64,000 nt of DNA. Source: Lacrimispora saccharolytica. Lineage in GTDB: Bacteria; Bacillota; Clostridia; Lachnospirales; Lachnospiraceae. Position numbers and translations under genes: made by a program. The notes below the pieces were generated by a model. The model did no database searches and was not told the DNA's origin. It saw only the letters and a program-made list of their open reading frames with translations. This document shows positions 8,869-17,324 of this stretch, one piece after another; position 1 is the stretch's first letter, and each line of letters starts with the position of its first letter. The stretch covers positions 108,350 to 172,349 of the forward strand of contig JACJJN010000004.1 of assembly GCA_016899975.1 (NCBI GenBank), in the 5' to 3' direction.

Positions 8869-8906
8869 CCCTGGGTTCTCCTTTTCGGTCGGAAGTTTCC
8901 TTGCTT

Positions 8907-8935
8907 ATCATACACGAAAAGGCCTGGGTTGTAAA
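8907..8935 (-). promoter_or_regulatory. Promoter of the AEC transporter / prmA-thiI run
   Basis: On the minus strand TTTACA (8935-8930), 17-bp spacer, TATGAT (8912-8907), about 38 nt upstream of the ATG. Confidence 0.65.
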
Positions 8936-8964
8936 GGGGGCGGGGGAACCGTAGAGCATTCTCA

Positions 8965-9242
8965 GACGGACGAAAGCATCCAGGGGCAGGGGGTCTGCGT
9001 GTGCGGCGGGCGGCTGCATCGGTGTGGAAAATCTAGGCGTTCCGAAGCCCCGGAGGACGGGCACCGGAGCGATTCGCCAGGAATTTTTTATAAATTCCCG
9101 GCTCAGCGCTCCTCAGGCTCAGTGCGTGAAGCACTTCGCCTGACCCGTCCTCCGGGGCTTCGGAACGCTGAGATTTTCTCACACCGCTGCAGATGCCCGC
9201 CGCACACGCAGACCCCCTGCCCCTGGACGCTTTCTGGTTTTT
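8965..9242 (+). repeat. Dispersed palindromic element, copy A (inverted relative to B and C)
   Basis: About 278 bp. Outer arms of about 90 bp (from AAAGCATCCAGGGGC near 8973 to its partner ending near 9233) enclose a branched centre with smaller hairpins. The centre, read on the minus strand, matches the centre of copy B (29869-30145) almost base for base. The plus-strand end is CTGGTTTTT, like an oversized intrinsic terminator. Open frames inside it mirror the palindrome and are not genes. Confidence 0.85.
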
Positions 9243-9384
9243 GAGTGCGGTAGGTGGCGCGATAGGTGATACGTTCTTGTCTTTGCTTTTTTGTGGTAGA
9301 GCTTTATTCTCTACGGTTCCCATAGATTGGGTTCTGGGTGGTGTTTGTTCCTGAGGGGGGGGTAGGGCGAGTTCGGAGCTGCGT

Positions 9385-9460
9385 GTTCGGGCTTTGGCTG
9401 AGGGGGGAAGGGAGGTTTATTAGGCAAGGAGTTTTATAGTTCAGGAGGGGGTTGTCGATT
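9385..9460 (-). pseudogene. Relic fragment of the HD phosphohydrolase gene
   Basis: This 76-bp stretch is about three-quarters identical to 10140-10213 inside the neighbouring HD hydrolase gene. Translated on the minus strand it reads IDNPLLNY...INLP, against IDNALLNY...MNLP in the intact protein. No start, HD motifs or flanking homology remain. It is evidence of an old tandem duplication whose other copy decayed, with the small HD gene 9546-10019 now in between. The rest of 9243-9485 shows nothing I recognise. Confidence 0.65.
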
Positions 9461-9485
9461 GATAGCATCAGATAAGGAAGTTTAG

Positions 9486-9523
9486 AAAAATCCCCTCCGA
9501 AAGAGTTTGTTTCTTCGGAGGGT
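9486..9523 (-). terminator. Terminator of the small HD-domain gene
   Basis: Minus strand: CCCTCCGAA, loop, TTCGGAGGG, then GATTTTT, starting about 23 nt after the stop at 9546. Confidence 0.75.
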
Positions 9524-9545
9524 GTTAATTTGTGTGAGAGTATAC

Positions 9546-10019
9546 TTATTTTGTCTCGTTAATTCCAAATTCTGTCAGCAAATTATGATACCGTTCCTTT
9601 TCCTTCTGTGCTATGGGAAACGCGGGATTGTACAGGCAGTGATCCATGACATCTGCGTCTTTCAATAATTCGTCATATGGTTCGTGAATGTGTGTTTTAT
9701 CACTATGTCTTGAAATAGCGGTAGTGATTATTTTTATTTCGTCATCACTGTATAACTTCATTTTTTTCAATATCGTTTCTGCTTGTTCTGCACCCTTTGC
9801 CGCGTGATGATCGCTGGTGCCGCCGGACATATAAAAGATATCGTGAAGCATTCCACAAGTTGTGGCAAGTTCAACATTCAGATTTCTTTTCATTGCTAAC
9901 AAGGTGCAAAATCGTGCAACGCCATACATATGAGAGATATACATACGGATATGATCTGATTTCTCATTCAAAATAATCTTATCAATTTCATTGCGTAATA
10001 TTTCAAGCCGATTTTCCAT
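9546..10019 (-). CDS. HD-domain protein (small metal-dependent phosphohydrolase)
   Basis: 157 aa. HD-superfamily features: HMYGVARFCTLLAMKR (first His), TCGMLHDIFYM (HD pair), a later His (SDHHAAKGAE) and LLKDADVMDH (final Asp). This is the usual His...HisAsp...Asp metal site of nucleotide or cyclic-nucleotide phosphohydrolases. The substrate cannot be inferred. Base composition is clearly more AT-rich than the neighbours, which suggests separate acquisition. It starts 10 nt after the second HD gene ends, so the two are probably co-transcribed. Confidence 0.75.
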   Translation of the reverse strand: MENRLEILRNEIDKIILNEKSDHIRMYISHMYGVARFCTLLAMKRNLNVELATTCGMLHDIFYMSGGTSDHHAAKGAEQAETILKKMKLYSDDEIKIITTAISRHSDKTHIHEPYDELLKDADVMDHCLYNPAFPIAQKEKERYHNLLTEFGINETK

Positions 10020-10029
10020 AACTTATTCC

Positions 10030-10590
10030 TCATAAATTTAATATAGAAATGATTTCCTTCTGTAGTTTTTTTACTGCTTCCAAATATTGTTGTTCGATTT
10101 CCTGTGGTTGTTTCAGGGTGAGGTCTGGGATTGATGCAAGTTCCGGCTCTGGCAGGGAGTAGGGGAGGTTCATCAGGCGGGGCATTTCGTAGTTCAGCAG
10201 GGCGTTGTCGATTTCTTTTACCTGATTTTGTTCTTCCTGGCTCAGGGCGCCGAGGCCGTAGTGTTGATAGATGGTCCGCAGGATGGTTTCTTCTATTGTT
10301 ATGTAGGTTTTCAGGTGTTGTTTCACCGGGCGGATGATGTCGGAGATGTAGGCTTCGCTGGCGTCGTGCAGCAGACAGGCAAAAATAATTCGGGTGTTCC
10401 AGCCGCGGGCTTTGGCTTCGTTGGCGCAGTTCAGGCAGTGCTGCCCTACGGTGTACAGTTGTTTCATATGGCCTCCGCCGCGGCACAGAAGGCTCAGGGC
10501 GTGAGCGATGTCTTCGGTTCGGATGTCGCCGTCCTGGATGTTCATTGGATTTACCAGTAATCCGGTGTAGGTACACATGCAGTCACTCAT
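10030..10590 (-). CDS. HD-superfamily phosphohydrolase (YfbR-like)
   Basis: 186 aa from ATG 10590. That start is chosen because GGAGG sits 8 nt upstream, while the ATG 15 nt earlier has no ribosome site. Motifs: HMKQLYTVGQHCLNCA (first His region), FACLLHDASEAYISDI (HD) and KEIDNALLNYEMP (Asp). This pattern matches YfbR-type 5'-nucleotidase/HD hydrolases found on chromosomes and mobile elements. A likely role is nucleotide-pool or nucleoside-monophosphate hydrolysis; the substrate is inference. A decayed duplicate of its C-terminal part lies at 9385-9460. Confidence 0.78.
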   Translation of the reverse strand: MSDCMCTYTGLLVNPMNIQDGDIRTEDIAHALSLLCRGGGHMKQLYTVGQHCLNCANEAKARGWNTRIIFACLLHDASEAYISDIIRPVKQHLKTYITIEETILRTIYQHYGLGALSQEEQNQVKEIDNALLNYEMPRLMNLPYSLPEPELASIPDLTLKQPQEIEQQYLEAVKKLQKEIISILNL

Positions 10591-10667
10591 AATTATTTCC
10601 TCCATAAAAAAGTCTGTTCTTTCTTTGGTCCTTGTAATTCTTTTTGTTTTCTCATATACTTAATCAT

Positions 10668-10699
10668 ATGATACCATAAAAACATAAGAGTAGTATCAT
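10668..10699. repeat. Inverted repeat upstream of the nitrite/sulfite reductase gene
   Basis: ATGATAC (10668-10674) and GTATCAT (10693-10699) lie 44 nt before the reductase ATG in an AT-rich leader, followed by TTTTTAC. It could be an operator or a weak terminator. The regulator is unknown. Confidence 0.35.
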
Positions 10700-10742
10700 T
10701 TTTACAAATTGACGGATTTATTTACCAGAAAAGGAGATTTCT

Positions 10743-12281
10743 ATGATTTCACAAGAATTGAAAGACCAGTTCCGCAAGGAAATTGATACCTTTGAGGAGA
10801 GCGCTCTTGCCTTTGAAGCAGGGGAACTTGACCGTGCGGCATTTAAAGGGATTTCCGGAGGATTTGGAAGTTATGCGCAGAAAGATTCCCGTCTGATGCT
10901 CCGCCTGCGGATTCCTGGCGGCTGCCTCACCAAAGAGCTTCTGAAGTTTCTCGCGGATGAAGTGGCTGACAAAAACGTAGACCTTCTCAAGATCACTACC
11001 TGCCAGACGATCCAGGCGCACAATCTTTCCGCCAGACAGGCCGCTTCCATGATGCGGAATGCGCTGGATGCCGGTATCATTACCCGCGGCGGCGGCGGAG
11101 ATAACCCGCGGAACGTTATGGCAAGCCCGCTTTCCGGCGTGGAAAAGGGGGAGACTTTTGACGTCCTTCCTTATGTGCAGACGGTGGGGGATTATCTGCT
11201 CTCACAACTCCCGTCTCTCCATATGCCGCGGAAACTGAAAGTAGGTTTTTCCAATACACCGGCGAACGAAACGCATGCAACGTTCCGTGATCTTGGTTTC
11301 ATTGCAAGGGAGGACGGCACGTTCTCCGTTTACTGTGCCGGCGGTCTTGGACCGAACCCGATGCTCGGTGTCCATATTATGGACGGCGCAGATCCTGCGG
11401 AAGTCACCCTGTACGTCAGCGCGATGATCCGCCTGTTCACCACATTCGGAAATTACGAATCCCGCGCAAAGGCACGCACCCGTTATCTGCAGAAAACGCT
11501 GGGCGAGGATGGTATCCGCAAACACTTTATGGAATTCCTGGAGGAAGCCCGCAAAGAAGAGACGCCATGGCCGATCCCGTGGGAAGACGAGTTTCTGAAA
11601 GAGGCGGACGGAACCATTTCCGGAAAACGGATCATCGAACAGAAACAGCCGGGACTTTATACGGTTTCCTATCATCCGGTCGGCGGATGTCTGCCGCCGG
11701 AAAAACCTGCCGCCCTCTATGAGGTCATCAAGGATCTGGCAGACACTCAGGTGCGTCTCGGACCGGACGGAACCCTCTATATCATCAACCTGACTGCAGG
11801 CGAAGTTCCCGCCGTACTGGCTGTCACAGACGACGGCGCCGATCATCTCTTTGAAACCAGCGTAAGCTGTATCGGAGCTTCCATCTGCCAGCACGGTATC
11901 CAGAACTCCCAGGGACTTCTGAGTAAATGTGTGGAGCGGATGAAAGAAGAATCCTTCGCAGACGGTGTGCTTCCGAAAATCCACATCTCCGGCTGTCCGT
12001 CCAGCTGCGGAAGCCATCAGGTAGGCGCTATCGGCTTTGTCGGACAGGCAAAGAAGGTGGACGGCGCGATCCGCCCCGCCTATCGTCTCTTTGTCAACGG
12101 CTGTGAAACAGAGCAGGATGCACAGCTCGGTGAGGCGAAGGAAGTGATGCTGGAAGACCAGATTCCGGAATTCCTGGCTGCTCTCGGCAGAAAAATCCAG
12201 GCGGAATCTTCCACCTTCGAGACATGGTATCCGTCTCACGCGGAAGAATTTGCCGCGTTGGTTTCTGAATACAGCAACTAA
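10743..12281 (+). CDS. Nitrite/sulfite reductase family protein (siroheme, 4Fe-4S)
   Basis: 512 aa with the two-fold ferredoxin-reductase repeat of sulfite and nitrite reductases. A ferredoxin-like half-domain near residues 45-110 (MLRLRIPGGCLTKELL) is followed by the first siroheme-binding half. Late cysteines in CIGASICQHG (C-x5-C) and SGCPSSCGSHQ (C-x3-C) form the 4Fe-4S/siroheme site near residues 375-425. A physiological role in assimilatory sulfite or nitrite reduction, or detoxification, is plausible. No flavoprotein subunit, siroheme gene or sulfate-assimilation gene is adjacent, so the donor and substrate are open. AAGGAG precedes the ATG. Confidence 0.85.
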   Translation: MISQELKDQFRKEIDTFEESALAFEAGELDRAAFKGISGGFGSYAQKDSRLMLRLRIPGGCLTKELLKFLADEVADKNVDLLKITTCQTIQAHNLSARQAASMMRNALDAGIITRGGGGDNPRNVMASPLSGVEKGETFDVLPYVQTVGDYLLSQLPSLHMPRKLKVGFSNTPANETHATFRDLGFIAREDGTFSVYCAGGLGPNPMLGVHIMDGADPAEVTLYVSAMIRLFTTFGNYESRAKARTRYLQKTLGEDGIRKHFMEFLEEARKEETPWPIPWEDEFLKEADGTISGKRIIEQKQPGLYTVSYHPVGGCLPPEKPAALYEVIKDLADTQVRLGPDGTLYIINLTAGEVPAVLAVTDDGADHLFETSVSCIGASICQHGIQNSQGLLSKCVERMKEESFADGVLPKIHISGCPSSCGSHQVGAIGFVGQAKKVDGAIRPAYRLFVNGCETEQDAQLGEAKEVMLEDQIPEFLAALGRKIQAESSTFETWYPSHAEEFAALVSEYSN

Positions 12282-12292
12282 ACAGAATATAA

Positions 12293-12353
12293 ATGCGCAG
12301 GCCACAGTATCTTCCGGTTCTTTCCGGAATCGCTGCGACCTGCGCATTTTTTA
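12293..12353 (+). terminator. Terminator after the nitrite/sulfite reductase gene
   Basis: ATGCGCAGG (12293-12301) pairs with CCTGCGCAT (12339-12347) around an internal TTCCGG / CCGGAA hairpin, followed by TTTTTTATG. Its descending arm is the first unit of the tandem repeat at 12340-12435. Confidence 0.7.
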
Positions 12354-12435
12354 TGTTTCCTGCTGCGGTCTGCGCATTTTTATGTTTCCTGCTGCAGCCT
12401 GCGCATTTTTATCCTTCCTGCTCCGACTGGCGCAT
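12340..12435. repeat. Tandem repeat of 28-30 bp spanning the 3' end of kdpE
   Basis: CTGCGCAT followed by a T-run and TTTCCTGCTGC recurs at 12340, 12370 and 12399, with a diverged unit at 12427. Spacings are 30, 29 and 28 bp. The diverged unit is the coding end of kdpE itself, so the array seems to have grown by duplication of the kdpE C-terminus and stop codon. Confidence 0.85.
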
Positions 12436-13122
12436 CATCCGGTATCCAACACCGATGTGCGTCCGGATATATTTGGGGTGCGCCGGGTCGGCTTCTATCT
12501 TTTTGCGGAGCGTCGCCATAAACACCCAGAGGGACGATGTGTCAGATGCCTCATATCCGCCCCATACTTCATGGATGATAAAGTTATGGGTCAGCACCTT
12601 TCCCGTATGCTTTGCCAGCAGACACAATAATTTATACTCAATCGGCGTCAGATGGATTTCTTTACCTTCCATATATACACATCCTGCCGCGTAATCGATC
12701 TTCAGATCTCCGTTGACATAAATGCTGGATTCTTCGCTGACTTTCTGAGTATCGTAGCGGACACGGCGAAGGGCAACCCGCAGACGTGCCAGCAGTTCCT
12801 CCACAGAGAACGGTTTGGTCAGATAGTCATCAGCTCCCGCATCCAAAGCCTCCACTTTATCGGTATCCTCGCTCCGTGCAGACACGACGATGATCGGCAT
12901 ATTGCTCCAGGAACGTATTTTCTTTATGATCTCCACACCGTCCATGTCCGGAAGTCCCAGATCCAGGAGCATGACATCCGGGCGGTAGGTCAGGGCGTCC
13001 ATCACCGCGCTGGCTCCGTTGCGGGCTTTCCGGTACTGGTAATTCTGAAGCTCCAATGTCGTGGCGATCAGATTGCTGACCGCCGTGTCATCTTCTACGA
13101 TTAGTATCTGTGGTTTATTCAT
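12409..13122 (-). CDS. kdpE: Response regulator KdpE
   Basis: OmpR/PhoB-family response regulator, 237 aa from the ATG that overlaps the end of kdpD by 8 nt; longer upstream frames lie inside kdpD. The receiver domain opens MNKPQILIVEDD, with the phospho-acceptor in MLLDLGLPDMDG, SARSEDTDKVEALDAGADDY, and the conserved Lys in TKPFSVEEL. The winged-helix domain ends VGYRMMRQSEQEG. Partner of KdpD in the potassium/osmotic response. No kdpFABC genes are present, so the divergent trkH-trkA pair is the probable target. The last codons lie in a tandem repeat. Confidence 0.92.
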   Translation of the reverse strand: MNKPQILIVEDDTAVSNLIATTLELQNYQYRKARNGASAVMDALTYRPDVMLLDLGLPDMDGVEIIKKIRSWSNMPIIVVSARSEDTDKVEALDAGADDYLTKPFSVEELLARLRVALRRVRYDTQKVSEESSIYVNGDLKIDYAAGCVYMEGKEIHLTPIEYKLLCLLAKHTGKVLTHNFIIHEVWGGYEASDTSSLWVFMATLRKKIEADPAHPKYIRTHIGVGYRMMRQSEQEG

Positions 13123-15691
13123 ATGCCGCCACCTCCGAAGCGTGTAATGTGAACGTGAAACAGGTTCCATGGGGCTGGCAATCCTCTGCCGTGATCGTCC
13201 CGCCATGGGCATTGACGATGGATTTGCACAGCGAAAGTCCAAGTCCGAGCCCTCGCCGGCTGTCTGCGTTTTTATTCTCTCTCGTATAAAACATGTCAAA
13301 AATTCTCTTCTGTTCTTCCTTTGGGATTCCCGGTCCATTATCGGACACTTTCACTGTGAGCACGGACCCTTCCCTCTGTGCCGATATCTGGATTTTGGAT
13401 CCAGGCGGCGTATATTTCACCGCATTGTTCATAAGATTGATGACCACCTGGACAATCAGCCGGGCATCCATATCCGCCACCAGAATTTCCTCCGGAAGGC
13501 TGACCGTAATCTCATGTTCTGACGCCTTGCGGTCCAGATGTTCCATCGCGTCATAAATGACCTCTTCCAGAAGCGCCGGGCGCAGCTGCAGCTTCATGGC
13601 TCCATTCTCGATCCTGGTGATGGACAGCAGATTTTCCACCAGCTGCATCAGCCACATGGCATCATCATAGATGCTAAGATAAAGCGCGTGTTTCTTTTCT
13701 TCTCCCAGTTTCTGGCTGCTCTCCAACAAAATTCCGGCATTTCCGGAAATTCCGGTGAGCGGGGTCCGCAGATCGTGAGAAATCGCCCGCAGCAGATTGG
13801 CTCGCAGAGTTTCCTGTCTTGCCGTCTCTTCCAATTCCTGCTTTGCCTGCCAGATCTGCTCAATCTCCAGTGCCAGACCGCATTCATCCAGGATCGCGAC
13901 CATCAGTTCTTTCTCAAAATCCGCCGGCTTATCGGAATCTTTCAGAAAGATTCCTGCCACAGCCAGCGGCTGATCTTTCCCGCGCACCGCCAGATACAGA
14001 CATCTCGCCTCGGAAAAGGTATGAGTCGTCGCGCCCGCATGCTTATTGTTCCGAAAAACCCACTCGGCAATTTCCCGTTCCGCGAGAAAATCTTCTCTGG
14101 TCCATCGCTCTCCATCTTCTCCCGGAAAAATTTCCATCTGTCCCAGCACTTTCTTCTCATTTGCCGGATAAATGACAATGGTCCGTTCCAACAGTTTTCC
14201 AAGCTGTGCGGCTGCCACCGAAAAAATTTCCCTTTCGCTTCTGGCTCTCTGAAGTTTTCGGCTGGTTTCCAGCAGTGTTCCGGTGCGGTAAGCTTTCCTC
14301 GCACTGAGGATCGCCTGGTTTTTGATCCGTCTGGTCAGCGTACTGCTCACGATCGCCGCCACAAGCATGATCAAAAAAGTCACCAGATAACCGGGCGCGC
14401 TGAACAGGGTATAATAGGGTTCTGTAAAAAAGAAATTAAACAGCAGCACCACCAGCAGGGACACAGCGAGGCTGTACAGCTTTCCGCCTGTGAGCACGGC
14501 TACACCGAGCACGCCCAGGATGTAGATCAGGATGATATTTGCCTCCTCCACGCCAAGCCCGGCGAAAAAGAAATTGACGATCGTACAGACTGCCATCATG
14601 CCCAGGGAAACCGCCGTCTCTCTGAACGTAATCTTTTCCGGACTGAGCCGGAGAAATTTTCTCTTTTCCATTGTCCGATGCTGGTCCGGAATAATATAAA
14701 TATCAATATCCGGCGCCAATTCACTGAGCCGGTCCACCATCTGCCGGGAGTGCCCCCTCCGTGCGCTTCTGCCAAGTACAATCTTCGTCACTCCACTGAT
14801 CTGGGCATATTCGGCAATCTGAAGAGCAGTGTCCTCTCCGTAAACTGTCGCGATCCTTGCGCCCAGTTCCCGCGCCAGCCGCAGATTCTCCCGTATCTCA
14901 TCATCTCTTACCTGGGTGTTTTCCACATACAGTGCCGTCAGTTCTCCGTGAAATGCCTCCGCCATCCGGGCGGCTGTCCGTATGACCGTTGCATTGGAGG
15001 GAGCTCCCGACAGACAGATCAACAGATGCTCTCTCACCCGCTGCTTCTTTTCCCCCGCTCTGTTTCCGATACAGTCCGCCGCACGGCGAAAGGCAATCTC
15101 ACGGAGCGCATTCAGCTTTTCCAGTGTAAATACCGGCGGTGTCTGCACTTCTTTGCTTTCAATCCTTCTCAGAAGATCCTCCGGATCCATATCTACAAAC
15201 TCCACCTGGTCCGCACGGTCAAATACAATATCCGGAATCCGTTCCGTCACCGTATTTTCAGTGGCAGAAAACACCACATCTTTCAGACTTTCCAGATTCT
15301 GTACATTCACCGTCGTATAAACATGAATTCCCGCCCGCAGCAGCTCCTCGATATCCTGGTAACGTTTCAGGTGACGGCTGCCTTCCCGGTTTGTATGCGC
15401 CATCTCGTCAACCAGTATAAGCTCCGGCTTCCGTTCCAGGGCGGCATCCAGGTCAAACTCCTGATATGCCTTTCCCTGGTATCGGATCTGCCGGGGCGGG
15501 AGGTATTCCAGCCCGTCTTCCGGCAGCTCAGCGTCACAGTATTTCTCCAGATATCCAACGACAACATCCACGCCCCGTTTCTGTTCTTCCCCGGCTGCAG
15601 TCAGCATCGTCCGGGTTTTACCGGTTCCGGGAGCATAGCTGAAAAAGATCTTCAGCTTTCCGCTTCCCAGCAGCTCCCCTTCTTCCATCAT
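13115..15691 (-). CDS. kdpD: Sensor histidine kinase KdpD
   Basis: 858 aa, full length. Order: N-terminal KdpD domain with P-loop APGTGKTRTML (residues ~20-30) and VYTTVNVQNLESL; a universal-stress-like domain (~215-340, LGRSARRGHSRQM); four closely spaced membrane helices (DUF4118, ~365-465); a GAF-like segment; the H-box ISHDLRTPLTGISG (~640); N-box NLMNNAVKYTPP; and G-boxes DNGPGIP and GLGLGLSLCKS. It senses low potassium or ionic stress at the membrane and phosphorylates KdpE. It is divergent from trkH, and the 180-bp spacer must hold both promoters. Confidence 0.95.
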   Translation of the reverse strand: MMEEGELLGSGKLKIFFSYAPGTGKTRTMLTAAGEEQKRGVDVVVGYLEKYCDAELPEDGLEYLPPRQIRYQGKAYQEFDLDAALERKPELILVDEMAHTNREGSRHLKRYQDIEELLRAGIHVYTTVNVQNLESLKDVVFSATENTVTERIPDIVFDRADQVEFVDMDPEDLLRRIESKEVQTPPVFTLEKLNALREIAFRRAADCIGNRAGEKKQRVREHLLICLSGAPSNATVIRTAARMAEAFHGELTALYVENTQVRDDEIRENLRLARELGARIATVYGEDTALQIAEYAQISGVTKIVLGRSARRGHSRQMVDRLSELAPDIDIYIIPDQHRTMEKRKFLRLSPEKITFRETAVSLGMMAVCTIVNFFFAGLGVEEANIILIYILGVLGVAVLTGGKLYSLAVSLLVVLLFNFFFTEPYYTLFSAPGYLVTFLIMLVAAIVSSTLTRRIKNQAILSARKAYRTGTLLETSRKLQRARSEREIFSVAAAQLGKLLERTIVIYPANEKKVLGQMEIFPGEDGERWTREDFLAEREIAEWVFRNNKHAGATTHTFSEARCLYLAVRGKDQPLAVAGIFLKDSDKPADFEKELMVAILDECGLALEIEQIWQAKQELEETARQETLRANLLRAISHDLRTPLTGISGNAGILLESSQKLGEEKKHALYLSIYDDAMWLMQLVENLLSITRIENGAMKLQLRPALLEEVIYDAMEHLDRKASEHEITVSLPEEILVADMDARLIVQVVINLMNNAVKYTPPGSKIQISAQREGSVLTVKVSDNGPGIPKEEQKRIFDMFYTRENKNADSRRGLGLGLSLCKSIVNAHGGTITAEDCQPHGTCFTFTLHASEVAAYE

Positions 15692-15872
15692 GCGTCCTCC
15701 TTATCGTTTTTCTCTGTGCTTTTCTTATTATTTTTTACCACTGCATGATTTCCCTCTTTCCGGATCATCTTTAGCTCATCTTAAGGCAGCGGCAAAAACC
15801 TTAAACCAATACTTACAGGATACATGATATACTGAGACAACATGAAAATCAACTGAAAAGGTGACTACTGCT

Positions 15873-17219
15873 ATGTTTAAACTGAGAAAAAAACAAATTA
15901 CCCCTGCGCAGATCATCATTCTTGGATTTGCGCTGCTGATCCTGACGGGAGCGCTCCTATTGATGCTTCCGTTCTCCACATCCACACCCGGAGGCGCCTC
16001 TTTTCTGGATGCGTTGTTCACTACCACTTCGGCGACCTGTGTGACAGGACTGATCGTGCATGATACCGCCCTCTACTGGTCCCAATTCGGGCAGCTTGTG
16101 ATTCTTCTGCTGATCCAGATCGGCGGTATGGGCGTGGTAACCGTTGCGGTTGCGGTATTTATTTTTTCCGGCAAAAAGATCAGCCTGAAACAGCGCTGGG
16201 TCATGCAGGAATCCATCTCCGCGCCGCAGGTGGGCGGTATCGTTCGGATGACCGGATTTATCCTCCGCACCCTGTTCCTTCTGGAAGGAATCGGCGCAGC
16301 GGTTCTTGCTTTCCGTTTCTGTCCGGAATTTGGTCTCGCGAAAGGTTTATGGTATTCCGTTTTCCATTCCATTTCCGCCTTCTGCAACGCCGGATTTGAC
16401 CTGATGGGTATCAAAAGTCCTTTCTCGTCCCTGACAGACTATACCGGCGACCCGGTAGTCTCTCTGACGATACCGATCCTGATCATCCTTGGCGGTATCG
16501 GTTTTATGACCTGGAAAGATGTCAGAGAGCACAAATGGCATTTTCGCCTGTACACCCTGCAGACCAAGCTGATCCTGACGACTACCGCAGGCCTGATCCT
16601 GATTCCGACCCTCTTATTCTTCTTCCTGGAATTCAGCCGTCCGGTCTGGGATTCTATGACACTTGGAGAACGGCTTCTTGCCTCATTTTTCCAGGCGGTG
16701 ACACCTCGTACCGCCGGTTTCAACTCGGTGGATCTGACCGCGCTCAGCGAACCCTCCCAGGCACTCACCATCGTACTGATGCTCATCGGAGGCGCTCCCG
16801 GTTCCACAGCCGGAGGCTTTAAAGTTACAGCTTTGGCTGTCCTTTTTGTAAATGCTTCCGCTGTCCTGCGGCACCGTTCCTGCACCCAGTGCTACGGCCG
16901 CCGGCTGATGCCGGAGGCGCTGACCAATGCCATGACCATTGTTCTGATGTACCTGATCCTGTTCTTTGCAGGAGGAGCCATCATCTGCGGTCTGGAAGGA
17001 ATCCCTCTGATGGACGCAATGTTTGAAACGGCATCTGCCATCGGAACGGTCGGACTTACCCTGGGCGCAACACCGACACTTGGCACAGCGTCAAAACTGA
17101 TTCTGATCTTCCTGATGTATTTCGGGCGCGTGGGCGGACTGACTCTGATCTATGCCCTCCTGGCAAACAAACCTCAGCCGGCTTCCATGCCGCCGCAGGA
17201 AAGAGTTACCGTCAGCTGA
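15873..17219 (+). CDS. TrkH/KtrB-type potassium uptake channel subunit
   Basis: Membrane subunit of a Trk/Ktr potassium uptake system, 448 aa from ATG 15873. AAGGTG is 9 nt upstream; a GTG at 15861 overlaps that site. The four pore loops with their selectivity-filter glycines are visible: TTSATCVTGL, SAFCNAGFDL, AVTPRTAGFN and ASAIGTVGLT. Eight or more hydrophobic helices surround them. The regulatory subunit follows after 105 nt. The length and filter pattern resemble KtrB as much as TrkH, so no symbol is assigned. The gene lies back to back with kdpD, which probably controls it. Confidence 0.92.
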   Translation: MFKLRKKQITPAQIIILGFALLILTGALLLMLPFSTSTPGGASFLDALFTTTSATCVTGLIVHDTALYWSQFGQLVILLLIQIGGMGVVTVAVAVFIFSGKKISLKQRWVMQESISAPQVGGIVRMTGFILRTLFLLEGIGAAVLAFRFCPEFGLAKGLWYSVFHSISAFCNAGFDLMGIKSPFSSLTDYTGDPVVSLTIPILIILGGIGFMTWKDVREHKWHFRLYTLQTKLILTTTAGLILIPTLLFFFLEFSRPVWDSMTLGERLLASFFQAVTPRTAGFNSVDLTALSEPSQALTIVLMLIGGAPGSTAGGFKVTALAVLFVNASAVLRHRSCTQCYGRRLMPEALTNAMTIVLMYLILFFAGGAIICGLEGIPLMDAMFETASAIGTVGLTLGATPTLGTASKLILIFLMYFGRVGGLTLIYALLANKPQPASMPPQERVTVS

Positions 17220-17324
17220 CACACAAAAAACGATCAACTGACAGAACGCTGACTTTTGCATTTCCGCAAAAGCGGTCATCCAATACATAACATGATCATT
17301 TTAAAATGAAAGGAATTTATTGCA

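Noticed and set aside
8965..9242. Insertion sequence
   Set aside because: The element is too short, has no transposase frame, and no target-site duplication could be recognised. It is treated as a palindromic repeat or MITE-like element.
12340..12435. Possible CRISPR-like array
   Set aside because: Unit spacing of 28-30 bp is contiguous tandem repetition without unique spacers, it overlaps the kdpE stop, and no cas genes are present.
13538..15748. A 736-codon plus-strand frame opposite kdpD
   Set aside because: Antisense shadow of kdpD with composition bias and no domain.
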